Positions 42,660-50,562 of a stretch of DNA of 64,000 nt are shown piece after piece; the first letter of the stretch is position 1, and every line of letters begins with the position of its first letter. This DNA comes from Hydractinia symbiolongicarpus. Taxonomy: Eukaryota > Cnidaria > Hydrozoa > Anthoathecata > Hydractiniidae. The notes beneath the pieces were generated by a model. The model saw only the letters and a list, made by a program, of their open reading frames with translations. It did not search any database and was not told where the DNA came from. Both the position numbers and the translations under genes were made by a program. The stretch spans positions 2,604,001-2,668,000 of the forward strand of contig NC_079875.1 of assembly GCF_029227915.1 (NCBI RefSeq), in the 5' to 3' direction.

Positions 42660-42894
42660 GATTACATCTCTTTATACCACTTTATAGATTCTATCGGAAA
42701 GCAGTTTTTGTTATCTTGTAAAACCATCTGTCAATCAAACGCTTATAACAATAGGATTTTACATACCAGAAAGTTGTTTACATAAGAAAAAATCAAAACG
42801 AAAGTAGCCGTTGCTAAGGATATTTGGTATGTAAGGAATGCATTGTTTCTCTATTGTTATTCTGGTTTGATTGACATTTAATTGACGTCATTCT
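42660..42894. promoter_or_regulatory. Intergenic region with a large interrupted dyad
   Basis: Between two leftward genes lies a 148-bp interrupted palindrome. TGTCAATCAAAC (42729-42740), TATAACAATAG (42744-42754) and ACATACC (42761-42767) pair in order with GGTATGT (42826-42832), CTATTGTTAT (42851-42860) and GTTTGATTGACA (42865-42876). It sits just upstream of the start of the 42659 gene and downstream of the stop at 42895. It could be a regulatory dyad, an RNA structure, or the footprint of a small inverted-repeat element; no target duplication was obvious. Confidence 0.6.
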
Positions 42895-44103
42895 TTATCT
42901 AAACAAATACCATATGAAATAACCTGTTGTCATAACAATCACAAGAGCGATCTTCTCATCTTCGTGTGTAGGAGGAGGAGTATCTTTGTGGTGAGGTGTG
43001 GTAATGTGTTTATCTGTAGTATCCACGTGGTGTACGGTAATGTGTTTATCAGGATGATCAGGATGGATATCATGATGATCGGGTGTTACCGGCTTCTTTT
43101 TAGTTATCCTTTTATGTGATTCGGTTGTTTTTTCGGTAACATTGACCTTTAGATTAATCCCAATGGTCAGATCTTCACCAGATATCAAAATCTTGTTGTT
43201 GTAACCCACCACACCCGTCTTAATTCTGAGATTCATGTCGCTAGGTAACATATAAATACCTTGTCCAACGGAATAATCAACCTTACTTGGAGCGTAGTTT
43301 AACGTATCCTGATAACGCTTAATGTCCTCCTGAATATCAACCCTACGGTTAACAATGTTTTCAATGTTATTCATAAAAACTCTTTGGGCGGTCAGAGCAC
43401 TTGAATCATTACCAAGGATGGAGGAGCGTGCTGAGGCCTGAGAACTAAGAACTAGATAGGCATAGGCTCTAACACTGCTTGAGATCTTCACAAGGCCCGT
43501 TTTTGTAAATCCATCGGATTTTTCCACAATCCACCGCGTCATGGAGTCGTTGGTGAAATAACTCAACCCAGGAGTTGGATAGTCTTTACGTCTTTTTTGA
43601 TATGAACTGAAAAAGTACTGACCTCTGTATTTCATGGGGTTGGAATCAACATCATACTCGCCACAGATTTTTAGAAATTCCTCATTTGAATAGGGATTAT
43701 CATATTGATTAAAATTATTCTCAAAGGGTAGAGGTGTCTGTAGGCGCTTAATGATTCGTCTAATGTGATAATGCACATGAAAACGATATATCGACCTGAC
43801 CATAGATCTACCATCCTTCAGGTGTTTGGAACTTACCCCACAGGCACTTGAAGCGCACCAAGTGGCGAAATTTAGCTGGGTTTGCCATAGTCTAAAAGGT
43901 TGCTCATTCCAAATTCTCATACGTTGCGCGTTCTGACTAAGTTCATAATTGGTAAAAATATTAGGAAAGGAAGCGGGGAAAGAGCCACTTTCAGACACAA
44001 TAATGGCCTGTTTGTACAGATCCCTAGCACCCAATATTTGAAGATCCAGCCCTCAATTTGGTTTATATGTCGCATTCGGGTTATATCTGAAAATGTCATC
44101 CAT
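42895..44103 (-). pseudogene. Conserved Polinton hypothetical protein with membrane-anchored His/Thr-rich tail, in-frame stop at codon 17
   Basis: A leftward reading frame of 403 codons. The only ATG in frame is at 44103; it is followed after 16 codons by TGA (44053-44055), and the frame then stays open for 384 codons to 42895. Without the ATG the long part would have to start at a non-ATG codon, TTG at 44034. The body (to about residue 300 of the long part) is globular, rich in aromatic and basic residues, with motifs such as WCASSACGVS and VNRRVDIQEDIKRY that I associate with a conserved but uncharacterised Polinton protein family. A low-complexity stretch of His, Asp, Pro and Thr follows, then a C-terminal hydrophobic segment (LVIVMTTGYFIWYLF) ending the protein, so it is probably tail-anchored. 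The stop makes this copy likely non-functional unless read through. It is divergent with the putative penton gene. Confidence 0.75.
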
Positions 44104-44141
44104 TCTTTGATTTAAATATATTCACAATCTCTAATATAATA

Positions 44142-44705
44142 ATGTATATCACAATAAAGGACGTAAATAGCGAGAAGAAAATCTATTTGTATCAACCGAT
44201 AGACAACTCGCATGGTACAAAGGAGGTTGCGATCGCGGAGACGTTTTCGGATAATGTCACATATGTAGCTACAGCTCCAATAGATATACCCTTGGCTGAT
44301 GGAGTTACCACGGTTAGGTTACAACAGGGTCAGCACTACACGGGGAGGGAGTTGAATTCAATCGTGAGAGGTGATGTAAAATCAACACAACTAGCTAGAA
44401 ACTCTAAGTTGAGTAAAATATTCAATCTAGGGGGTATAACGGAACTACATTTTAATCTTAATGAATTGGATAACTCGTTAAATCTTAAAGATGGTGAATA
44501 TAGCAACAACCTGATGACATATCATATATCCGAGTACGGTGGTGATTTTACATATATTGAACCGAAAAATCCGCAATATAAGAAACTAAAGAAAGGTTTA
44601 CTTCAATCACTTACCATGAGAGTCACAGGTCAGGATGGTAAGGTGCTATGGGGTGGTATGAAGACAACAGTTACCCTACACATAAGAGATACGGCGGACG
44701 GATGA
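44142..44705 (+). CDS. Putative minor capsid (penton) protein
   Basis: A 187-residue protein with no membrane segment and many predicted beta-strand stretches, lying directly upstream of the major capsid gene, which is the position and size of the Polinton minor capsid protein (single jelly roll, forming the vertices of the virion). Strand-like motifs include KIYLYQPIDN, ITELHFNLNELDNSL and KTTVTLHIRD at the end. Polinton pentons are recognised mainly by structure comparison, so the assignment rests on size, composition and context. The start ATG at 44142 follows an AT-rich leader. It is separated by 55 bp from the major capsid gene and is divergent from the gene at 42895-44103, so it probably heads the capsid transcription unit. 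Confidence 0.65.
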   Translation: MYITIKDVNSEKKIYLYQPIDNSHGTKEVAIAETFSDNVTYVATAPIDIPLADGVTTVRLQQGQHYTGRELNSIVRGDVKSTQLARNSKLSKIFNLGGITELHFNLNELDNSLNLKDGEYSNNLMTYHISEYGGDFTYIEPKNPQYKKLKKGLLQSLTMRVTGQDGKVLWGGMKTTVTLHIRDTADG

Positions 44706-44760
44706 TACCGTAGCATTAACCGAATTAAAGTAAAATAAAATAAAAGTAATATGGAATAGC

Positions 44761-46080
44761 ATGGAATACGGGAAAAAGTTAAACCCAGAGCGTTCACTTA
44801 GAACCGCACATGGTGTAAAAGGAACGCATCAAAAAGTAATTGTCACTCACAACCCAAGTGAGATTGATCAGAACCAGTTACTCCTGATTAGGTTCCCTAA
44901 TTTAGGTAACGATGATGTCATTGTTCCGGGTACTTCGAAAATAAGTTTCGACATTGATCTCGAGTCAAAAGCTGACACGAAGAGAACATTGGTCTCTAAC
45001 ATAGGGAGGGCAATTGTTAAAAAGCTAGCTATCAAGTTCGAGGGTACCGAGATTTTGAGCATTGATGACTTTGACCTTTTTGGGTGCTACAGAGATTTAT
45101 GGCTAACCAAGTCTGAAAAAAGAAATGCAATAAGACAAGGTATCATCTTCGATGAAGGGTGTACAGAAAACTGTATGAAACTGAGAGTTGGAGCTGCGGA
45201 TAAAGACGCATCGGAGGTAGCGGACAAAGCTATTTATGATGCATACAAAAACAAGTTTATCATTCCTCTCGATTTTGAAATGTTAGATAGCACGATCCCA
45301 TATTATCAGGCTGGATTAGGTAATAGGCTGTGTTATGAGATAACATTCAACAATTATGACAGGGTAGTATTATCAACACCTACCAAACCTTCGGGTTCCG
45401 CCACGGCACCGGCGCCGGATGCTAAATACAAAATCTCCAACATATCTCTAGAATATGAGATTGTGACACAACCCACACTCGCCAGATTCATCTCAAATGA
45501 ATACCAAAACATGGCCGTGCTCTATGACAGATTCTTGAGACATAGACAAATTAGGGTGGATAAGTCAGACACAACGTGGAATTGGTCATTCAATACACCA
45601 TGCAAGTCCCTGAAGGGTATATTGGTTCTGTTTGAGGAAGAGAAAGCTTACAAACGAGATACAGGTAGGTTCTACAATCCTAAGATCAAAAAGGTATCCG
45701 CCATAGTTGAGGGTAAGCCTAACCAACTTTTCGCTCAGGGAATGCAACCGTTTGAGCATTATGGTGAAATTTGCAAGTATTTTGGGGAGGGTAAGCAAAG
45801 GGATGGCAATGCCGGTGAAATACAAAAACATTTGCAATTACATGATGTGAAGGTCGCGGACTACCTAACCACGAAATATGCTCTATGGCTGGATTTCAGA
45901 ACCATAGATGAAAACTCACTGCACGGGACCGGCCGACGGATTGAAAATGCGAGCGAGGGCATCACACTGCAAGTTGAAAAGACGGCCGAGGCAGCGGGAT
46001 CCTTAAACGCTTACATATATCTAATCATGGATGCTCAATTAAATATTCAAAACGGTGAAATTATGGATGTACTATGTTAA
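44761..46080 (+). CDS. MCP: Major capsid protein, double jelly-roll type
   Basis: A 439-residue protein with the Polinton major capsid layout. The N-terminal part carries NPSEIDQNQLLLIRFP and VPGTSKISFDIDL, followed by a conserved segment VKKLAIKFEGTEILSIDDFD and DLFGCYRDLWLTKSEK. The second half has beta-rich text (EYEIVTQPTLARFISNEY, WNWSFNTPCKSLKGILVLFEEE) and ends with YIYLIMDAQLNIQNGEI. Related capsid proteins form pseudo-hexameric trimers in icosahedral shells. It lies between the putative penton gene and the packaging ATPase, the usual capsid module. Its stop overlaps an alternative upstream ATPase start, and only one base separates it from the likely ATPase ATG, so translation may be coupled or the messages separate. 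The frame is intact, unlike several neighbours. Confidence 0.85.
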   Translation: MEYGKKLNPERSLRTAHGVKGTHQKVIVTHNPSEIDQNQLLLIRFPNLGNDDVIVPGTSKISFDIDLESKADTKRTLVSNIGRAIVKKLAIKFEGTEILSIDDFDLFGCYRDLWLTKSEKRNAIRQGIIFDEGCTENCMKLRVGAADKDASEVADKAIYDAYKNKFIIPLDFEMLDSTIPYYQAGLGNRLCYEITFNNYDRVVLSTPTKPSGSATAPAPDAKYKISNISLEYEIVTQPTLARFISNEYQNMAVLYDRFLRHRQIRVDKSDTTWNWSFNTPCKSLKGILVLFEEEKAYKRDTGRFYNPKIKKVSAIVEGKPNQLFAQGMQPFEHYGEICKYFGEGKQRDGNAGEIQKHLQLHDVKVADYLTTKYALWLDFRTIDENSLHGTGRRIENASEGITLQVEKTAEAAGSLNAYIYLIMDAQLNIQNGEIMDVLC

Positions 46081-46081
46081 G

Positions 46082-46678
46082 ATGGACTACATGAAAGATC
46101 CCCACACGGCACTATTCGTCGGTCCAACGGGCTGCAGAAAATCCAAACGCGTAGTAACGCTACTAGAGAGTGAATACTTTGGTCACTTCGATTTCATTGT
46201 GATTATATGTCCAACATTAAGATGGAATAAGACATATATGTGTCGAAAATGGTTCTGGAGGGATAGATATGTTATTCTAATTGAGCCCATGGGCTTGTTG
46301 TATGAATGGATCCAAAAGATGACGGATTTATTCGCAGGATACAAAACATTATTCCTGATCGACGATATCATCGCGGATGAGAAACTGGACAAAAAGAGGC
46401 AACCATTGCTGGAGCTGGCCATCAGCGGTCGGCATCGAAACCACACCATGTGGCTACTCACACAATCATACACCGCGATACCGAAGAACTTACGAAGGCA
46501 GGCAAAAATGTTATATGTGTGGTATCCGAAGGATAGACATGATCTCGCAACTATACACGAGGAGAATGATGTCATTGAATCATCGGAGATCCAGAAGGTT
46601 AAGGAAAGGCTAAAAGATGGTAAATATACACATTTAGTCATGAGGATGGAACATCCAAGAACCCACGTGATTTGCTAG
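46082..46678 (+). CDS. ATP: FtsK/HerA-type genome packaging ATPase
   Basis: The protein of 198 residues from ATG 46082 (MDYMKDPHT) pumps viral DNA into capsids in related viruses. A Walker A loop, GPTGCRKS, appears near residue 13, a Walker B strand, TLFLIDDI, near residue 85, and a sensor-like LLTQSY about 40 residues later, all in the compact form typical of Polinton and adenovirus-like packaging ATPases. An upstream ATG at 46055 in the same frame would add nine residues and overlap the capsid gene; I prefer 46082 because the protein then begins right after the capsid stop. A perfect hairpin lies 12 nt past the stop codon, suggesting that the penton-capsid-ATPase unit ends here. The gene is intact. 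Confidence 0.9.
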   Translation: MDYMKDPHTALFVGPTGCRKSKRVVTLLESEYFGHFDFIVIICPTLRWNKTYMCRKWFWRDRYVILIEPMGLLYEWIQKMTDLFAGYKTLFLIDDIIADEKLDKKRQPLLELAISGRHRNHTMWLLTQSYTAIPKNLRRQAKMLYVWYPKDRHDLATIHEENDVIESSEIQKVKERLKDGKYTHLVMRMEHPRTHVIC

Positions 46679-46689
46679 ATTGGAAGTTT

Positions 46690-46714
46690 TTTGTTACAAG
46701 ACCCTTGTAACAAA
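46690..46714. terminator. Hairpin after the capsid-ATPase unit
   Basis: TTTGTTACAAG and CTTGTAACAAA form a perfect 11-bp stem around a 3-nt loop, 12 nt downstream of the ATPase stop codon. It shares the arm TTTGTTAC with the hairpins at 52714, 53673 and 54416. A role in mRNA 3'-end formation is inferred from position. Confidence 0.65.
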
Positions 46715-46744
46715 TCTATAGAAAAACTACAGTACTATCCTATA

Positions 46745-46924
46745 ATGATAGAATATGTAAATTTCATATTACTGGTGATAGCTATAGTGCTATTGCTGGT
46801 ATTGGTTAGTTTCTGTCTTTTTTGTATTAAAAAATACCTATCGCTATTGAAAATGGCTGAGACCGCAATTGACAACCTAATTTTTATCGAGGACCAAGAT
46901 GATGCTAACCAATACCAGCTATAG
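46745..46924 (+). pseudogene. Duplicated 5' fragment of a membrane-protein gene
   Basis: A 59-codon frame starting at ATG 46745. It has one strong N-terminal membrane helix (FILLVIAIVLLLVLVSFCLF) followed by a basic KKYL stretch and an acidic tail, then runs into unrelated text and stops at 46924. The segment 46780-46904 is repeated identically at 46917-47041, so this is the 5' end of the next gene, cut off by a 137-bp duplication that is not a multiple of three. It could still yield a small membrane protein, but its abrupt end is created by the duplication. Confidence 0.7.
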
Positions 46925-47041
46925 TGCTATTGCTGGTATTGGTTAGTTTCTGTCTTTTTTGTATTAAAAAATACCTATCGCTATTGAAAATGGCTGAGAC
47001 CGCAATTGACAACCTAATTTTTATCGAGGACCAAGATGATG
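46780..47041 (+). repeat. 125-bp direct repeat with a 12-bp inverted filler
   Basis: Copies at 46780-46904 and 46917-47041 are identical. The bases across the junction, CTAACCAATACCAGC (46905-46919), are the exact reverse complement of GCTGGTATTGGTTAG, found in both copies (from 46795 and from 46932), so the filler can fold onto the second copy as a 15-bp stem with a 12-nt loop. This looks like a replication fold-back or template switch. Confidence 0.85.
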
Positions 47042-47487
47042 GGAAGAGACAGAAATTGCTCGAGTGCGTGCTGACAGGAAATAGCAAGCTATATCTGGGT
47101 AAGATGTATACGGAGGCGGAGATACAGAAGCTCAAGAATGATGAGGTGGATAAACTGTTCACAATATACGAGGCTAAACTGTCTGGTCAAATGGTAAAGT
47201 CTCTAGGGGAGTCAATAATCCACATGTACTCCCTGGGTGCCTGTACAGCCCTGGGTATAAAAAAACAAAAAGCTCTGAGTGATGACCTGGAGAATGATCC
47301 ATTCCTAAACTCGGCACTCCAAAGGTTCACATGTGATCTATATTATAAGTTCGGATCACTACTATCACCAATCAGTGTAGGTTTAATAACAGGTAGGCAT
47401 TATATCGCGGGAAAAAATTTAAACAATATCGATACGGATACTAAAGATGTCGGATACTCCGGTTCAGGTGACAACGAAGAACCCTAA
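46924..47487 (+). pseudogene. Membrane protein gene body lacking its original start (187 codons)
   Basis: The frame is open from 46924 (a GTG) to 47487. It begins within the repeated membrane helix and lacks an ATG before it; the first ATG in frame is at 46990, which would make a 166-residue protein without the membrane anchor. The body carries an acidic linker (IFIEDQDDGK), a helical region with KLKNDEVDKLFTIYEAK, and a small-residue stretch near IIHMYSLGACTALG that may contact membrane or capsid. I do not recognise a functional domain; it is probably a Polinton accessory virion protein. It overlaps the next gene by 41 bp in another frame. Its original start has been separated by the 137-bp duplication. 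Confidence 0.65.
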
Positions 47488-47863
47488 AAAGGTTGAAGCC
47501 GGTAAGAGGCTGGCCGAATTCAATCGTAAAACTAGGGAAGAATATAAAAGATTGCTCATGGCACAGACGGAGGTACAGTCGACACCTCAGACACAAGCCC
47601 GGCCGGCATCTCAGACACACTCAGCACCTCAGACACAGTTGGAGGATCCTAAGGATATTGTCATTGGTGATTCTGTGACAGATGGCCCTAAACACGGTGG
47701 AGTGAACTACACAATAATGGGTGGTGGTGTGATAGTTATGCTACTAATTGGAGCGTTGGTGGTCTATAAAAAAAAGGACAAAAATATTAAGGTGAAGAGT
47801 ACCCCACCAAGTAACTCAGGTAATAAAAAAACTATGAGAATAAGTAAGCTTGAAATGGAATAA
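47447..47863 (+). CDS. Small single-pass membrane protein (138 aa)
   Basis: The N-terminal third is basic and helical (KNPKKVEAGKRLAEFNRKTR), resembling a conserved N-terminal segment I associate with Polinton accessory proteins. A Gln/Thr/Ser-rich linker built from repeated TPQTQ- and SQTHS-like units follows (about residues 42-66). A single membrane helix (IMGGGVIVMLLIGALVVY) lies at about residues 89-107, and the tail is strongly basic. The topology suggests a small virion-membrane or host-membrane protein, but no function is known. It starts inside the preceding gene and precedes two more tiny genes, so the four probably share one transcript. Confidence 0.7.
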   Translation: MSDTPVQVTTKNPKKVEAGKRLAEFNRKTREEYKRLLMAQTEVQSTPQTQARPASQTHSAPQTQLEDPKDIVIGDSVTDGPKHGGVNYTIMGGGVIVMLLIGALVVYKKKDKNIKVKSTPPSNSGNKKTMRISKLEME

Positions 47864-47907
47864 AGGGATAATATCGCGATACTATAATCTTGAAGTAAAT
47901 ATAAGAC

Positions 47908-48135
47908 ATGGATAAGAAAAGTATAGTCAACGATATTTATAAGGCATCGGTCGTATGCGTTTTCGCTGTGGGCTATTCAATGCTCGGGAAAAAGGTATTA
48001 AAAATGACACCACCCTCAATTCAGAAGTTTGACCTGGAAGATACCGGAAAGCTTGTAGCCATAGTCGCCGCAAGTGAAATGACAAGAGAATATCTAGTTA
48101 AGCAAAAAATTATACCTGAAACTATAAATATATAA
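47908..48135 (+). CDS. Small conserved membrane-associated protein (75 aa)
   Basis: The 75-residue product has a hydrophobic segment at about residues 11-27 (YKASVVCVFAVGYSMLGKK) and a second, weaker one (GKLVAIVAASEMTREYL). The pattern LGKKVLKMTPPSIQKFDLED recalls small proteins repeatedly found in Polinton accessory regions. The function is unknown. Its TAA overlaps the ATG of the next tiny gene by one base (TAATG), which supports both being real. It is 44 bp after the preceding gene. Confidence 0.65.
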   Translation: MDKKSIVNDIYKASVVCVFAVGYSMLGKKVLKMTPPSIQKFDLEDTGKLVAIVAASEMTREYLVKQKIIPETINI

Positions 48136-48266
48136 TGTTGCGAATACTGGAATGGTTGGTCTGGGTTTTATATCAACGTAAGAAAGTTGAGAGTATTTTA
48201 CCCAAGGTGGAATACACGGAGGTGGATACGGATGTCATAGACTCTGAAGCTATCGTATTAAAATAA
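48135..48266 (+). CDS. Tiny basic/acidic protein (43 aa)
   Basis: A 43-codon frame starting at the ATG that overlaps the previous stop by one base. The N-terminus is hydrophobic and aromatic (MLRILEWLVWVLYQRKK), like a short membrane anchor; the rest is acidic. No family is recognised. Support comes from the tight coupling with its neighbour and the position in a run of tiny same-strand genes. Confidence 0.45.
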   Translation: MLRILEWLVWVLYQRKKVESILPKVEYTEVDTDVIDSEAIVLK

Positions 48267-48306
48267 CAACACTAAATTATACTGTAGTAGTAGTAGTATA
48301 TGAAAC

Positions 48307-48710
48307 ATGGCTTCAATTGCAATGATGTTGGGAGGTGCCTTCGCGAATGCTTTGGCTTTTACCGGATCAAGCTACCTCTTTTCAAGTTTATCCAAGGACA
48401 GGATAGATAAGGAACGGAAGCGGCATGATCTGGCCATAGAACAGCTGCAAAAGGCTCAGGTTATATGGCAACGTAAAAGACAAGAGAGGGTGGACTTGAG
48501 AAGAAGGCTGAGGGGAAATTCACAGAGCTGGATGATGCGATGCGTGAATATAGAAAAGTGTTTGGGAGATCAACTCTCACGGATATTCCGCGCGAACCTG
48601 TATTGAGCGACTTTTATACACCCAGCAATGGCCAGCATGAACGGGAATTGGCATTTATCGCGCTAAGCATGATTGGTGTCGGGGGCGCCGTGTGGTATTT
48701 CGAAAAATAG
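48307..48710 (+). pseudogene. Conserved small Polinton protein, broken by a single-base frameshift
   Basis: The first frame begins at ATG 48307 with a hydrophobic, Gly/Ala-rich N-terminus (MLGGAFANALAFTGSSYLF), then a long basic helix (RKRHDLAIEQLQKAQ) typical of a conserved Polinton accessory family. After about residue 63 the reading frame turns into unlike text and ends at 48606. In the -1 frame a continuous stretch of 70 codons from 48498 to 48710 supplies the expected remainder: a helix with LDDAMREYRKVF, LSDFYTP, and a C-terminal hydrophobic segment (FIALSMIGVGGAVWYF). One base therefore seems to be missing near 48496-48500. No slippery heptamer is visible, so mutation or an assembly error is likelier than programmed shifting. 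A hairpin follows the stop. Confidence 0.8.
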
Positions 48711-48728
48711 TACGCGTGGTACTACTAC

Positions 48729-48753
48729 TATGTTACATGTGTCATGTAACATA
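48729..48753. terminator. Hairpin between convergent units
   Basis: TATGTTACATG and CATGTAACATA form a perfect 11-bp stem with a 3-nt loop. It lies 18 nt beyond the rightward frame ending at 48710 and 14 nt beyond the leftward stop at 48768, so a symmetric signal could serve both. The GTTAC/GTAAC core matches the other hairpins. Confidence 0.65.
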
Positions 48754-48767
48754 TATTCCAGATTCCA

Positions 48768-50021
48768 CTAACGCTTTGTAACCATGTAGGTGTATATCAG
48801 ACCTCCGATTCCAACTATCAAAGCCCAAAGGTTTTGACTCAACCAACCAACGGCCTCCTTTGCTCTATTGAGGATCCACGATACGATGGATCCAAGTATA
48901 CCCGGTAGTGATGCAGCTGCGGCACTGGCTAATCTACCAAGGAGAGATCCTAGTGCGCTCAGCTTGTTCTTTATCCATTCCCTCGCACCACCTTCGGTTT
49001 TTTCACGATTTTTTGTATTACCGGTGGATGACCCCCCACCCCCTGGTGTTAAAGTTTCAACTAGAAGGCCGATAACAATACCAAATGCCGTTAGTACACT
49101 GACGATGGTGATACCCTGCTCACGGAATAGAGTTCGTATCTTTTCACCCAATGTTGTATCTTTGCTAAGTACCTTGGCGATTGTCTCCTTTATGCTTTTT
49201 ATTTGGGTGTTAAGTTCACCCTTGAGGATATCGATGGCATCCTGGTTGGCTTTCAACTCATCGTTTAGCTTTTCCAACCTCTCGGCCACCTGCTCCCTCT
49301 GTTCATCCGTGTATGAGGGATCTTCCAACTCCTTCAACTTCATTTCTTCCTTACGTATCTTGTTCTCGATATCTACCTTTTTAGCGGTCGCGAGTTGGAG
49401 ACTCCCCCGAATTTTTTGCACGGAACTATCCAATCCACGAATATCACCCGCGGGATATTCACCTCTCAGTGTACCATCATCGACCAGCGATACCAGGTCC
49501 TCCACACTGTTCACCACATCTCCAGATATTGTTTCTAATTCTATATCGGTCGCCGTTTCTATTTTATCAGGTGACGGTAGTCTCTCTTCTATTTTGTTTA
49601 GTCCGGCGGCCTGTCGGGGGGTTATACTACCTTTCGGTATATCGAACCCCAAACTGCGCAGCCTTTTCTTGCCAAGTAAATCTGCAATGGTACCGGTAGA
49701 CCTTAGAGATCCACCATGTGTCAGCGGTCTGTTATCACCCTTGTAGTATAGTTCACCACCACGAATCTCAAACAGGTCGGTATGTATCACACTCGGGTCC
49801 TCGTTTGGATATTTAGTTAGTAGCACCTCATAGAGTGATTTAACCCGTTCACTAGTAACTCTAGCTCGTTGAGAGGAGCCTCCACTGAATGATGTCTCCT
49901 TTTCATCAGGTGTGTGTATCTGTACCCGTGTGCGTTCCTTCGGTACCAGTGGCGTGGTTTCATCGGCACCCTCATCGGTTCGACCATGATCTCCGAAAGG
50001 GTCAATGTCAATGTCCGCCAT
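48768..50021 (-). CDS. Coiled-coil and membrane protein, Polinton accessory (417 aa)
   Basis: The leftward 417-residue protein starts MADIDIDPFGDH with an acidic, disordered N-terminus. A region around residues 60-130 (RVKSLYEVLLTKYPNEDPS, IRGGELYYKGD) looks folded. Residues about 205-285 form a charged coiled coil. Membrane segments follow: GITIVSVLTAFGIVIGLLVE near residues 305-325, a Gly/Ser linker, a long amphipathic stretch (SLLGRLASAAAASLPGILG) and a final helix (LWALIVGIGGLIYTYMV). This arrangement is seen in an uncharacterised protein family carried by Polintons. By analogy to amphipathic virion proteins it might act on membranes, but that is inference. It is divergent from the 50066 gene across 44 bp and convergent with 48307-48710. 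The frame is intact. Confidence 0.75.
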   Translation of the reverse strand: MADIDIDPFGDHGRTDEGADETTPLVPKERTRVQIHTPDEKETSFSGGSSQRARVTSERVKSLYEVLLTKYPNEDPSVIHTDLFEIRGGELYYKGDNRPLTHGGSLRSTGTIADLLGKKRLRSLGFDIPKGSITPRQAAGLNKIEERLPSPDKIETATDIELETISGDVVNSVEDLVSLVDDGTLRGEYPAGDIRGLDSSVQKIRGSLQLATAKKVDIENKIRKEEMKLKELEDPSYTDEQREQVAERLEKLNDELKANQDAIDILKGELNTQIKSIKETIAKVLSKDTTLGEKIRTLFREQGITIVSVLTAFGIVIGLLVETLTPGGGGSSTGNTKNREKTEGGAREWIKNKLSALGSLLGRLASAAAASLPGILGSIVSWILNRAKEAVGWLSQNLWALIVGIGGLIYTYMVTKR

Positions 50022-50029
50022 TATTTTAT

Positions 50030-50053
50030 TTATTTAGAGGATAGTTTTTTCTT
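50030..50053 (+). promoter_or_regulatory. TTATTTAGAGGA box, copy 1
   Basis: TTATTTAGAGGATAGTTTTT lies 36 nt before the ATG of the 50066 gene and nearly repeats the text before its paralog at 50563. It sits in the 44-bp gap between two divergent genes. A promoter role is inferred from conservation and spacing. Confidence 0.5.
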
Positions 50054-50065
50054 AAGATAATAGAA

Positions 50066-50527
50066 ATGGCAGAGCATTCTAGTCCTGTGGAAATGTTTAA
50101 AACAGATATATCCAATTCCCAACTTGAGGAGCTGGTGAAATTACGACATAAGTTCTATGACAAGATAGACAAATACGGCAGATCTCTGATTATATCGGCG
50201 CTTATGGGGGGTATATCCGGAATCGTGGCCGTTACCAGCTCGATAGCGACCGCAGTGGCCATTATTAGAAAAGGCCGCGCAGTTTGGGGTTCGGGTATGT
50301 GTCTATTAAGCTCTGCTTCATGTGCGGTTACCACCGAATATGTTAAGATATATCGGGAGAAACAAAACAAAGTCAGAGCCTCATATCGCGTTGTACAAAA
50401 TGCCATCGATGTGTTCGATAAAACGCTACCAAACTTTTCATCATACATCAGTAGAGCCGATTTTGAAAAGTTGTGTGATACATATCACAGAACTCTTGAG
50501 GATCTGGATAAACTAGATAAACCATAG
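50066..50527 (+). CDS. Two-helix membrane protein, paralog A (153 aa)
   Basis: The 153-residue protein has an N-terminal helix with NSQLEELVKLRHKF and KIDKYGRSL, a hydrophobic hairpin (ISALMGGISGIVAVTSSIA, then GSGMCLLSSASCAV), and a C-terminal helix-rich part with a VFDKTLPNF segment. The same order and several identical motifs occur in the next gene, so the two are tandem paralogs. No function is known to me; such small two-helix proteins are seen as Polinton cargo. The start is supported by the shared ATGGCAGAG context in both paralogs. Confidence 0.65.
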   Translation: MAEHSSPVEMFKTDISNSQLEELVKLRHKFYDKIDKYGRSLIISALMGGISGIVAVTSSIATAVAIIRKGRAVWGSGMCLLSSASCAVTTEYVKIYREKQNKVRASYRVVQNAIDVFDKTLPNFSSYISRADFEKLCDTYHRTLEDLDKLDKP

Positions 50528-50528
50528 G

Positions 50529-50552
50529 TTATTTAGAGGAAAGTTTTTCTTT
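50529..50552 (+). promoter_or_regulatory. TTATTTAGAGGA box, copy 2
   Basis: TTATTTAGAGGAAAGTTTTT lies 34 nt before the ATG of the 50563 gene. It matches copy 1 in all but one base over the first 20 and begins two bases after the stop codon of paralog A. Confidence 0.5.
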
Positions 50553-50562
50553 GTAATAACTA

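Noticed and set aside
42600-42785. A 61-codon rightward open frame near the left end
   Set aside because: It crosses the start of the leftward 116-residue gene and the large dyad, with no recognisable features.
46183-46641. A 152-codon leftward open frame
   Set aside because: Antisense shadow of the packaging ATPase, whose Walker motifs are in the rightward frame.
46691-46744. Extension of the membrane-protein fragment upstream to a TTG
   Set aside because: The extension would be read through the hairpin following the ATPase gene; ATG 46745 gives a natural start directly before the membrane helix.
48868-49746. A 292-codon rightward open frame
   Set aside because: It is the antisense of the 417-residue leftward gene; its composition (Ser, Pro, Leu runs) is typical of an antisense shadow, and the leftward frame has clear coiled-coil and membrane structure.
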